A stretch of DNA of 64,000 nt from Dehalococcoidia bacterium (GTDB taxonomy: Bacteria > Chloroflexota > Dehalococcoidia > GIF9 > AB-539-J10): contig JAFGFT010000004.1 of NCBI GenBank assembly GCA_016930935.1, forward strand, positions 47,844 through 111,843, in the 5' to 3' direction. Shown piece after piece: positions 17,326-25,237 of the stretch. Every line of letters begins with the position of its first letter. The stretch's first letter is position 1. The position numbers were made by a program, and so were the translations under genes. Under the pieces are notes generated by a model that was not told the DNA's origin, did not search any database, and worked only from the letters and a program-made list of their open reading frames with translations.

Positions 17326-19092
17326 TCATCCATGAAAGCTGTTTGTAATAGGCAGTCGTCGGTCCCGTCCGAACGCCCTGGTCGTTATCTTGATGCCAGG
17401 CGGTGCCTGCCGCCTCTTGTACTCACTTCTGTCCACAAGTCGCGCGGTTCGTTCGACCGTCTCCGCATCGTGTCCCAGTGCGATTATCTGTGCGATGCTT
17501 CTGTCATCTTCCACGTATGACTTCAGAATCGGGTCAAGAACGGAGTAGGGTGGGAGGTTGTCACTGTCCTTCTGGTCTGGTCTGAGTTCAGCGGATGGGG
17601 GTCTGTCAATCACGGATTGGGGAATCACATGCGACGTGGACAGTGAGTTGCGATAGGCCGCCAGTTGATACACGAGAGTCTTTGGCACGTCTTTCAACAC
17701 TGCAAAGCCGCCCGCCATGTCGCCGTAAAGTGTCGTATAGCCTGCTGCCATTTCGCTCTTGTTTCCAGTGGTAAGCACCAGCCAACCGTACTTGTTGGAT
17801 AGGGACATCAGGATGGTGCCGCGAATTCGTGCCTGCAGATTCTCCTCGGTCGAGTCAGGTTTTCTTCCTTCAAATGCGTGGTGGAGCATGCCGATGAACG
17901 CGTCGTACGCAGGCTCGATTGGAATATCGAGTATTCTGATGCCGAGGCTGGAAGCCATTTCCAGCGCATCATCGATGCTCTTCCGAGAAGTGTAACGTGA
18001 TGTCATGCAGACACCCACGACGTTTTCTGCTCCAAGCGCGTCACATGCCACGCATGCCACCAGCGAGGAGTCTATGCCTCCGGACAAGCCGATGACTACT
18101 TGCTTGAAACCGTTCTTTCGTACGTAGTCGCCGGTTCCGAGAACAAGTGCCTGATAGACTTCTTCGTTTGCATCCATCGGGACTGCGTACTGGGGTGCAA
18201 TCAGGGGCTTTGTCTCATCAGAAATCGTGGTGGTGACTGTGACTGCATCCTTCTGAAGGCACTGGCTTGCCAGGAAGGTCTCTGTCTTGCGCCATCGTGG
18301 GTCATGCAGGCGAGCCCGGAATACCGATTCGATCTGTACGTCGGCATAGACCATATCTTCAGAGAATGACTTGCCAGAGGCGAGAACGTCGCCCTGTTCG
18401 TCAACAATCATGCTACATCCATCGAAGACGAGTTCGTCCTGACCACCAACCAGGTTGCACATTGCGAATACGCATACATTGTCGCGTGCACGCGTCGCGA
18501 GCATCTGGCGGCGGCTATCGCCTTTTCCACAATGGTATGGAGAGGCACTCAAGTTGAGGATCAGTTCGGCTCCGTTCGCAGCTTGGACACTGGCAGGGCC
18601 GCCTTCGTACCAGATGTCTTCACAGATTGTGACGCCTATGCCTACGCCGCCAACGCTGAACACTGGACATTCACGTCCGGCCCTGAAGTAGCGGTTCTCA
18701 TCGAAGACTCCGTAGTTGGGAAGAAAGACCTTGTGGTATACGGATGAGACGCGGCCATCATGGATAATCGCTGCCGCATTGAACACATCGGAAGCACTGT
18801 CAACGAAACCGACTGCCACCACGGGGCCATGAGTCTGCTCCGCTATCCTGCGAACGCAAGAGAGATTCTGGCTGATGAATCGAGGACGAAGAAGAAGGTC
18901 CTCGGGCGGGTATCCGCACACGGCCAGTTCCGGAAATACGACGACATCTGCGCCCTGATGCGATGCCTCTTTGATGCAGTCGATAATCCTGGCGGTATTG
19001 CCGTCAAGATCACCTACAGTGCTGTTCAGCTGGGCAAGAGCAACCCGGACAACCGCGACTTTGCGGTTGTCCGGGTCGATTATCCGTTGCAT
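17326..19092 (-). CDS. nadE: Glutamine-dependent NAD+ synthetase
   Basis: This enzyme amidates deamido-NAD+ using glutamine. The ~588-residue chain has an N-terminal nitrilase-type glutaminase whose triad is visible: Glu in VFPELAVCGYP, Lys in YHKVFLPNYGVFDE and Cys in GVTICEDIWYEG. The C-terminal ATP-pyrophosphatase domain has GLSGGIDSSLVA and TTGNKSEMAAGYTTLYGDMAGG. The start is uncertain. I chose the ATG at 19092, with AAGAG upstream; in-frame GTG at 19116 and ATG at 19110 are alternatives. The length fits the long, glutamine-using form rather than the short ammonia-using NadE. Confidence 0.95.
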   Translation of the reverse strand: MQRIIDPDNRKVAVVRVALAQLNSTVGDLDGNTARIIDCIKEASHQGADVVVFPELAVCGYPPEDLLLRPRFISQNLSCVRRIAEQTHGPVVAVGFVDSASDVFNAAAIIHDGRVSSVYHKVFLPNYGVFDENRYFRAGRECPVFSVGGVGIGVTICEDIWYEGGPASVQAANGAELILNLSASPYHCGKGDSRRQMLATRARDNVCVFAMCNLVGGQDELVFDGCSMIVDEQGDVLASGKSFSEDMVYADVQIESVFRARLHDPRWRKTETFLASQCLQKDAVTVTTTISDETKPLIAPQYAVPMDANEEVYQALVLGTGDYVRKNGFKQVVIGLSGGIDSSLVACVACDALGAENVVGVCMTSRYTSRKSIDDALEMASSLGIRILDIPIEPAYDAFIGMLHHAFEGRKPDSTEENLQARIRGTILMSLSNKYGWLVLTTGNKSEMAAGYTTLYGDMAGGFAVLKDVPKTLVYQLAAYRNSLSTSHVIPQSVIDRPPSAELRPDQKDSDNLPPYSVLDPILKSYVEDDRSIAQIIALGHDAETVERTARLVDRSEYKRRQAPPGIKITTRAFGRDRRLPITNSFHG

Positions 19093-19159
19093 AGACCTAC
19101 TCTTCGTCATCGGCACTCTGTTCGCAGGGCACCGTATGACATTGTAGCAGGTTCGGATA

Positions 19160-20503
19160 CTACAGTATCGGGAGGTACCGGTTGATTTCGTATTCGGTTA
19201 CCTGGGTGCTGTATTCCCTCCACTCGATCTTCTTGTTCGCGATGAATGCTTTGAACACGTGGTCACCAAGACACTTGTGCAGGAATTCACTGCCCTCTGC
19301 CAGCCGGGTCGCATCCTGCAGGGTCTCAGGGAGAGTGGCGATGCCGCGCGCTTTCCTTTCATCCTCGCTCATCAGATAGACATTCTCTTCAACAGGGGCC
19401 GGACACTCGTATTCATTCTCAATGCCTTCAAGGCCGGCAGCCAGCATGACTGCGAAGGCGAGATATGGATTGCAGGCAGGGTCGGGTGAGCGGAGTTCAA
19501 CGCGCGTTGCGTTCTCCTGTCCAGGTTTGTATCCCGGTACGCGAATCATGTCGGCCCTGTTCCTTCGTGCCCATGACAAGTAGACGGGTGCCTCGTAGCC
19601 TGGCACGAGTCGCTTGTATGAATTCACGAACTGATTGGTGACAGCGGTGAACTCGGGGGCATGCCTCAGGAGTCCTGCAATGTAGTGTCGTGCAGTCTTG
19701 GAGAGGCTGAACTGTCCTTGGGGGTCAAACATCGCGTTGTGGCCGTTCTTGAAAAGGGACTGATGCACATGCATTCCACTGCCGTTGATGCCGAACACGG
19801 GCTTCGGCATGAACGTGGCGTGCACGCCGTTCGCCATCGCGATTTCCTTGACGATCAGTCTGTAGGTCATCACGTTGTCTGCCATCGTCAGCGCGTCGGT
19901 GTAGCGCATGTCTATCTCATGCTGACTGCCTGCGACCTCATGATGTGAGTACTCGACGCCGATACCCATGGCCTCGAGGGTCAGTACAGTCTCCCGCCTG
20001 AGGTCGGTGGCGGCATCCAGCGGAGTCATGTCGAAGTAGCCACCGTGGTCCAGTCCCTCTGTACTCTTGCTGTCTTTGAAATAGAAGTACTCAAGCTCTG
20101 GTCCAACGTAGTAGGTGTAGCCAAGGTCGGAGGCACGCTTCAGATTGCGTATGAGTACCTGGCGTGGGTCTCCGTCAAACGGGTCTCCTTCAGGTGTGAC
20201 GATGTTGCAGAACATCCTCGCGACGGCGTGATGCTCTCTGGGGCGCCATGGCAGAAGTTGGAATGTTTCGGGAACAGGCATTGCCATCATGTCGCTCTCA
20301 TCTATCCGGCAGAAGCCCTCAATTGAGGACCCGTCGAACCCCATTCCCTGCTCGAGTGCGGTCTCCAATTCCTCTACTGTAATCGCGAAACTCTTCAGAA
20401 AACCGAGAATATCCGTGAACCAGAGTCGAATGAATTTGACATCATGTTCTTTGGCTGTCTTGAGCACGTATGCTTTTGCTTCGTCCTGAGTTCTGTTGGC
20501 CAT
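19160..20503 (-). CDS. glnA: Glutamine synthetase, type I
   Basis: GlnA makes glutamine from glutamate, ammonia and ATP. The 447-residue sequence has FDGSSIEGFCRIDESDM, the metal ligands in GPELEYFYF and VAGSQHEIDM, NGSGMHVHQSL, and RVPGYKPGQENATRVELRSPDP. The region after NVYLMSEDERK goes straight to GIATLPETL, without the extra segment and adenylylation tyrosine of the long GSI-beta form. So it is GSI-alpha, normally controlled by feedback or by transcription. The start has AAGGAGG six to seven bases upstream. It is followed by nadE and preceded by a 145-bp spacer with a degenerate GlnR-like box, so it probably has its own promoter. Confidence 0.97.
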   Translation of the reverse strand: MANRTQDEAKAYVLKTAKEHDVKFIRLWFTDILGFLKSFAITVEELETALEQGMGFDGSSIEGFCRIDESDMMAMPVPETFQLLPWRPREHHAVARMFCNIVTPEGDPFDGDPRQVLIRNLKRASDLGYTYYVGPELEYFYFKDSKSTEGLDHGGYFDMTPLDAATDLRRETVLTLEAMGIGVEYSHHEVAGSQHEIDMRYTDALTMADNVMTYRLIVKEIAMANGVHATFMPKPVFGINGSGMHVHQSLFKNGHNAMFDPQGQFSLSKTARHYIAGLLRHAPEFTAVTNQFVNSYKRLVPGYEAPVYLSWARRNRADMIRVPGYKPGQENATRVELRSPDPACNPYLAFAVMLAAGLEGIENEYECPAPVEENVYLMSEDERKARGIATLPETLQDATRLAEGSEFLHKCLGDHVFKAFIANKKIEWREYSTQVTEYEINRYLPIL

Positions 20504-20576
20504 TCTTCCTCCTTAGTACCTTGCCCCACTTGCAGGGGCGGCAATTACACCGATATGTGAATTGTGAGGCCCAATT

Positions 20577-20603
20577 GTTTCGGGAATATTTCTAAGGGGT
20601 TCG
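20577..20603 (-). promoter_or_regulatory. Possible degenerate GlnR-type box upstream of glnA
   Basis: On the minus strand, CGAAC, GAAAT and GAAAC follow each other at exact 11-bp steps, 74 to 100 bp before the glnA start. Only GAAAC matches the GlnR b-site fully, so this is weaker than the box before amt. Confidence 0.35.
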
Positions 20604-20648
20604 AAATACCGAAATTCCGTCGAATTGCGCCACGTGCCATCGGTGCAA

Positions 20649-22091
20649 TTATGCGAGTTCCTGCTCCAATAGCTCGCGTGTGACTGCTGGATTGGCGCGG
20701 CCCCTTGTGGCGCGCATCACCTGACCTGTCAGGAACTTCGTAGCCTGTTCCTTGCCGGCTTTGAAATCAGCCACTGCCTTGGGGTTATCGGCGATGACCT
20801 GTTGTACGGCTGTACGCAACTCATCCGAGCCGCTGATCTGGCCGAGGTTCTTCTCTTCCATGATTGCTGCAGGGCGCTTGCCTGACTTGTACATCTCCTC
20901 CAGGACAGACTTCGCTCCCGGGCCGCTCAACTCGTTGTTGTCGATAAGCTCAAGTAGCTCAACCATCCCGTGGGCCTGGAGCGGACAGTCGCATATCTCG
21001 ATACTGTCCGCATTGAGAAGACGGCTTACGTCGCCGAGAAGCCAGTTTGACACCGCGTGCCCGCGACTCGGGCCGGCTATGGCAACGCATTCGTCGAAGA
21101 ACTCCGCCATCGGACGGGATGCTACGAGGGTGACTGCGTCCTGTGCAGGAACGCTGAACTGGTCGACGAACCTTGCCTTGCGCGCCTCCGGAAGTTCCGG
21201 CAGGCCATTGCGAATCTGTTCCATCCACTCGCCCGTGAGCACGAGAGGAGGAAGGTCAGGCTCGGGGAAATACCGGTAGTCTTCCGCGTATTCCTTGCTA
21301 CGCTGAGATACCGTCACCCCCTCGGCCTCGATCCATCCCATGGTCTCCTGCTTCAGCTTTCCTCCGCTGTCGAGGACAGCAGCCTGCCGCTGCTGCTCGT
21401 ACTTGAGGGCGCGATAGACGCCCCTGAAGCTGTTCATGTTCTTGACTTCCACTTTGGCGCCGAGTTCAGTGGTTCCCCATGGGCGCAGGCTGATATTGGC
21501 GTCACATCTGAAGCTGCCGTCTTCCATGTTCCCTGTAGACACACCGAGGTATCGCAGAAGCGAGCGGAGCGTCATCAGGTACTCCCTGGCCTCCTCAGGA
21601 GAGCGCATGTCAGGCTCACTCACGGTCTCCATCAGAGGAATACCGGAGCGATTCACGTCAACCAGGCTGTAGCCATCGTGATGAAACGACTTCGCCACAT
21701 CTTCTTCCAGGTGAACGCGCGTGATTCCGATTCTTCTGTTCTCACCACCGACCTGGATGTCGAGCCATCCGGTGTGGCCGATTGGCGCATCGTACTGAGA
21801 GATCTGGTATCCCTTCATGAGGTCGGGATAGAAGTAGTTCTTCCTGTCAAACCTGGTGTTGCGGGAAAGTTCACAGTGAAGTGCAAGCGCGGTAGTCATG
21901 ACGTACTCAATCGCCTGCTTGTTCGCAGACGGCATGGCCCCCGGCATTCCCAGACAGATGGGGCAGACATGGGTGTTCGGGGGGCTGTCCAGATAGTCTG
22001 TGGAGCAGCCGCAGAACATCTTGCTGTTGGTCAGCAGTTGGGCGTGTACTTCAAGCCCAATCACCGTTTCATATCTGCCTTGTTCGGTCAC
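20649..22091 (-). CDS. gatB: Asp-tRNA(Asn)/Glu-tRNA(Gln) amidotransferase subunit B
   Basis: GatB binds misacylated tRNA and activates it for amidation within GatCAB. The 480-residue protein has the opening ETVIGLEVHAQLLTNSKMFCGC, zinc-site cysteines (CGCSTDY and CPICLGMPG), YFYPDLMKGYQISQYD, and a C-terminal YqeY-like tail domain. The start is taken at the GTG 22091, with AAGGAGG five bases upstream. It lies between glnA and the amt-glnK pair on the same strand, while gatA and gatC are 15 kb away. Its place next to glnA fits the use of glutamine as amide donor. Confidence 0.97.
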   Translation of the reverse strand: MTEQGRYETVIGLEVHAQLLTNSKMFCGCSTDYLDSPPNTHVCPICLGMPGAMPSANKQAIEYVMTTALALHCELSRNTRFDRKNYFYPDLMKGYQISQYDAPIGHTGWLDIQVGGENRRIGITRVHLEEDVAKSFHHDGYSLVDVNRSGIPLMETVSEPDMRSPEEAREYLMTLRSLLRYLGVSTGNMEDGSFRCDANISLRPWGTTELGAKVEVKNMNSFRGVYRALKYEQQRQAAVLDSGGKLKQETMGWIEAEGVTVSQRSKEYAEDYRYFPEPDLPPLVLTGEWMEQIRNGLPELPEARKARFVDQFSVPAQDAVTLVASRPMAEFFDECVAIAGPSRGHAVSNWLLGDVSRLLNADSIEICDCPLQAHGMVELLELIDNNELSGPGAKSVLEEMYKSGKRPAAIMEEKNLGQISGSDELRTAVQQVIADNPKAVADFKAGKEQATKFLTGQVMRATRGRANPAVTRELLEQELA

Positions 22092-22115
22092 CAAGTCCTC
22101 CTTAGCAGGAGCCTT

Positions 22116-22454
22116 CTACACGGCATCCATTCCTGATTCTCCCGTCCTGATACGAAGCGCATCCTCGACGGGAATGACGAATATCTTACCATCGCCGATG
22201 TCCCCTGTGCGCGCGCTTGCTGCGAGTGCACGCAGCACCGTCATGGCGTCCTCATCGAGCACCACGACCTCTACCTTGACCTTCGGGATGAGGTCAACCT
22301 CAAATTCCCCCGAGCGTTGTTGCAGTTTGAGGCCCTTCTGCCTGCCGCGGCCTTCAACGTGACTGACCGTCATGCCGAAGTAGCCCTTCTCCTCGAGCGC
22401 ACGCTTAATGGCGTCGAAACTCTCTTCCCTGACAATGGCTTCTATCTTCTTCAT
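22116..22454 (-). CDS. glnK: PII nitrogen signal protein (GlnB/GlnK), T-loop Tyr51 replaced by Phe
   Basis: PII trimers bind ATP/ADP and 2-oxoglutarate and control targets such as Amt. The 112 residues include GRGRQKG in the T-loop region, VDLIPKVKVEVVV, and the C-terminal signature TGDIGDGKIFVIPVEDALRIRTGE. Residue 51, the tyrosine modified in many bacteria (RGAEY), is phenylalanine here (RSGEF). So uridylylation or adenylylation at that site is not possible. The start codon overlaps the amt stop in a TAATG arrangement, the common amt-glnK pair, which supports the GlnK name. Confidence 0.96.
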   Translation of the reverse strand: MKKIEAIVREESFDAIKRALEEKGYFGMTVSHVEGRGRQKGLKLQQRSGEFEVDLIPKVKVEVVVLDEDAMTVLRALAASARTGDIGDGKIFVIPVEDALRIRTGESGMDAV

Positions 22455-23680
22455 TATACGCTACCTCCATACGCTCTCTCTGCGTGCTGAGCAAGGTCGA
22501 GTCCCAGTGTCTCTTCACGCGGCTGGACACGAAGTCCGATGGTGGCGGAGAGAAGACGTCCGATGAGGTACGTCATCCCGAATGCAAAGACGGCCACTAC
22601 CACGATGCCCACTGCTTGCAGTCCGACCTGTGACGCATTGCCGAAAATGAGACCCGTAGCGCCTCCTACAGACGGGTCGGCGAAGATGCCGGTGGCAAAG
22701 GCGCCCCAGACGCCACCCATTCCGTGGACGGCCCAGACATCGAGGGACTCATCTATCTTCATCCTGACGCGAAGGCGGATGCAGAAGTAGCACACGACCG
22801 ACACAACCATGCCTATCGGTATCGCGGCGACGGGTGATACGAAACCTGCTGCGGGTGTGATGGCGACCAGACCTGCTACGGCCCCCGTTGCAACGCCAAG
22901 AGCACTCGGTTTGCGGTCCCACCACGAGAGCAACATCCACGTGACCGCGGCGGCGGCGGCACTGGTGTTGGTGGCTACAAACGCTGACGATGCTAAACCA
23001 CCGGAGGTCAAGGCACTGCCCGCATTGAAGCCGAACCATCCGAACCAGAGGAGCCCGGCACCCAGGACGACCATGGGGATATTGTGCGCTTCCATGGGGC
23101 GGCCTTCGGCGTAACCCTTTCGAGGTCCAAGTATCATTGCGAGTGCGAGAGCTGAGAAGCCGGCACAGATGTGCACGACGGTACCGCCTGCGAAATCGAG
23201 CGCGCCGAGGTTGAGCAGCCACCCTCCTGCACCCCACACCCAGTGGGCCACGGGGCAGTATACGACGGTCAGCCAGATTACGGAGAAAACCATCAACGCG
23301 GCAAAGCGCATGCGCTCCACCACTGCACCGGTTATGAGGGCCAGCGTGATGATGGCGAACATACCTTGAAAGGCGAAGAATGCCAGATGAGGCACGGTGC
23401 TGGCGTACGTGTCAGATGGAGTCTGGCCAACTCCCCTGAGCAGTGCAAAATCGAGACCTCCGAATATGCCACCTATGTCGCTGCCGAAACTCAGGCTATA
23501 GCCATACAGTAGCCACAGTACGGAAGCCACGCCGAGCATGGCGAAGCTCATCATGGTGGTGGAAATGACGTTCTTGCGTCGAATCATTCCGGCGTAGAAC
23601 AACGCCAATCCTGGCGTCATCAGCATAACGAGGGCGGACGAGACAAGCAGCCATGCTGTGTCTGCAGCATTTATACTCAT
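22454..23680 (-). CDS. amt: Ammonium transporter
   Basis: Amt trimers carry ammonium across the cell membrane. The 408-residue protein shows the family pattern of about 11 helices: LMTPGLALFYAGMIRRKN, AHWVWGAGGWLLNLGALDFAGG, then WFGFNAGSALTSGG, and GVWGAFATGIFADPSVGG. The ATG at 23680 follows AAGGAGG by 11 bases; an in-frame GTG at 23692 overlaps that ribosome site and is unlikely. Four GlnR-like pentamers lie 50-87 bp upstream, so expression under nitrogen limitation by the neighbouring GlnR-like regulator is likely. It is translationally coupled to glnK. Confidence 0.97.
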   Translation of the reverse strand: MSINAADTAWLLVSSALVMLMTPGLALFYAGMIRRKNVISTTMMSFAMLGVASVLWLLYGYSLSFGSDIGGIFGGLDFALLRGVGQTPSDTYASTVPHLAFFAFQGMFAIITLALITGAVVERMRFAALMVFSVIWLTVVYCPVAHWVWGAGGWLLNLGALDFAGGTVVHICAGFSALALAMILGPRKGYAEGRPMEAHNIPMVVLGAGLLWFGWFGFNAGSALTSGGLASSAFVATNTSAAAAAVTWMLLSWWDRKPSALGVATGAVAGLVAITPAAGFVSPVAAIPIGMVVSVVCYFCIRLRVRMKIDESLDVWAVHGMGGVWGAFATGIFADPSVGGATGLIFGNASQVGLQAVGIVVVAVFAFGMTYLIGRLLSATIGLRVQPREETLGLDLAQHAERAYGGSV

Positions 23681-23729
23681 GGGGGTGTGCACCTCCTTGG
23701 CAGTACTGGAGGAAGCATAGATGGCGAAT

Positions 23730-23767
23730 GTTACGGAGGTGTTTCGGGATGGTTACAATGATGTTAC
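23730..23767 (-). promoter_or_regulatory. GlnR-type operator: four pentamers at 11-bp period
   Basis: Read toward amt, the site is GTAAC-N6-GTAAC-N6-GAAAC-N6-GTAAC, with pentamers at 23763-67, 23752-56, 23741-45 and 23730-34. The 11-bp period is exact. The actinobacterial GlnR consensus is alternating gTnAC and GaAAC units spaced by six bases. The site lies in the 101-bp gap between glnR and amt. A TATGCT that could serve as -10 lies downstream at 23714-19. Confidence 0.8.
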
Positions 23768-23781
23768 GGGAAGGGCGTCAT

Positions 23782-24456
23782 TCAGACATCCTTGTGGAAG
23801 CGGTATCCAACGTTCCGCACTGTGTCGATGAACGTGTGGCTCGTGTTCTCAATCTTGCTGCGGAGTCTCCGTACGTGTACGTCCACCGTGCGGTCTCCAC
23901 CGTAGTAATCATATCCCCATACACGGTCGAGCAGGACGTCACGTGAGTGCACTCTGCCCGGGTTCGCCGCGAGAAACTTGAGCAGTTCGTATTCCTTGAA
24001 CGTGAGTTCGATGAGATGCCCGCCAAGTGAGACTTCGCAATTTGCGGTGTCGATACTGAGGTCACCCCGCTTGATGATATCGCCGCTGTCAGGGTTAAGG
24101 TCAGCAAGGCGGCGCACGCGGGCGCGTATTTCGGCGCCGGGTGCGCCTATAAGCGCAAAATCATCTACTCCCGTACGTGGCAGGACGAGGTTGAGAAGGC
24201 CGGAGTCTACGATTGCGAGAAGCGGAGAGTGTGCAATTGCCTTGATCCGTGATGGAAGCGTGCGTAATTCCTCAGTGTTCTGAAGAACGACGACAACTGC
24301 AGAAGGGGACGGTCGGAGTGCGGCATCGAAATCCTCTGCTGCGACGTCAACCTCAGACACTTCAGCTTCGAGCATGCGCAACTCTTCGACGAGAGAAGCG
24401 TTCTCGTCTGAGGGAGACGCTATAACGACGATACGTGTGGGTGAGGTGGTGTTCAC
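23782..24456 (-). CDS. glnR: GlnR-like OmpR-family regulator with atypical receiver domain
   Basis: The 224-residue protein has an N-terminal receiver-like domain (about residues 5-120) and a C-terminal winged helix. The latter has LTFKEYELLKFLAANPGRV, then DRVWGYDYYGGDRTVDVHVR and FIDTVRNVGYRF, very like actinobacterial GlnR. The receiver lacks a phosphorylatable aspartate: the third strand reads SAVVVVLQNTEEL. No histidine kinase is nearby. Both points fit GlnR-type orphan regulators that sense nitrogen without phosphorylation. It starts at a GTG 11 bp after gltB3. A matching operator lies between it and amt. A generic OmpR regulator is the alternative. Confidence 0.85.
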   Translation of the reverse strand: MNTTSPTRIVVIASPSDENASLVEELRMLEAEVSEVDVAAEDFDAALRPSPSAVVVVLQNTEELRTLPSRIKAIAHSPLLAIVDSGLLNLVLPRTGVDDFALIGAPGAEIRARVRRLADLNPDSGDIIKRGDLSIDTANCEVSLGGHLIELTFKEYELLKFLAANPGRVHSRDVLLDRVWGYDYYGGDRTVDVHVRRLRSKIENTSHTFIDTVRNVGYRFHKDV

Positions 24457-24467
24457 CTGCCGTTGCA

Positions 24468-25229
24468 CTAGTAGGCGTACAACCTTCCGTACGGCCGCAG
24501 GTAGAGCGGGAACAGCTTCACGAAGTCTCCTGCAAGTATGTCCTCGCAGGACCCGTCGAAGTACGAACAATACCGTTTCACGGCATTCTCAAGGACGGCG
24601 TTATCGTGCTCTGTAAGTGCGGCGATGCCTACTTCCTTTCCCACCTGGTGGTTCTCTATGCCGCCGCGGAGATAGATGGCACCGCCATGCATACCGGTGC
24701 CGACGAAACGGGCACGCGTGCGGCCAGCAGATGGTCCTGTCAATCCTAGCACGACGAGCACACCGCCTGCCATGTACTCTCCGAGAAAGTCCTGGGCGCC
24801 GCCACCAATCACGACCAGCGGGCCCTTGCCTTCGTACTCTTTCATGTGAATTCCGGCACGATAACCCGCACTGTCTCTCACCATGATAGTGCCCCCTCGG
24901 GCAGCGAGGCCGAGGGCGTCTCCCACATGACCGTGGACGATAATCTCTCCGCTATTCATGGTATTGCCGATGCCGTCCTGACCATTGCCACGCACCGTTA
25001 TTCTGGGGCCATCCATGAATGCACCAAGGTCATTGCCGGGCGTGCCAGTGAGTTCTACCTTCATGGTGCTGAGAAGGCTGGTGCCGATGTAGCGCTGGCC
25101 GTTGAGGTTGCTCACGTGTACGTCCATGACGCCGTTGGCAGCCGCTTCTTTCAGCTTCTGATTCAGGTCTCTATAGGACAGGCCGAGGGCATCGATCTCC
25201 ATTGTCTTCATCTCCAATACACGTTCCAC
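24468..25229 (-). CDS. Glutamate synthase GXGXG domain protein (archaeal-type GltB3)
   Basis: This 253-residue protein corresponds to the C-terminal beta-helix domain of large glutamate synthase subunits. It shows repeated G-x-G turns: MDGPRITVRGNGQDGIGNTM, SGEIIVHGHVGDALG, and MAGGVLVVLGLTGPSAG. In the split archaeal form this domain is a separate polypeptide that packs against the synthase domain. A C-terminal extension with cysteines (AVKRYCSYFDGSCEDILAG) follows. It is 8 bp after gltB2. The start is uncertain: the ATG at 25202 has GGAG at good distance, while 25229 lacks one. Confidence 0.9.
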   Translation of the reverse strand: MERVLEMKTMEIDALGLSYRDLNQKLKEAAANGVMDVHVSNLNGQRYIGTSLLSTMKVELTGTPGNDLGAFMDGPRITVRGNGQDGIGNTMNSGEIIVHGHVGDALGLAARGGTIMVRDSAGYRAGIHMKEYEGKGPLVVIGGGAQDFLGEYMAGGVLVVLGLTGPSAGRTRARFVGTGMHGGAIYLRGGIENHQVGKEVGIAALTEHDNAVLENAVKRYCSYFDGSCEDILAGDFVKLFPLYLRPYGRLYAY

Positions 25230-25237
25230 ATCGGTTT

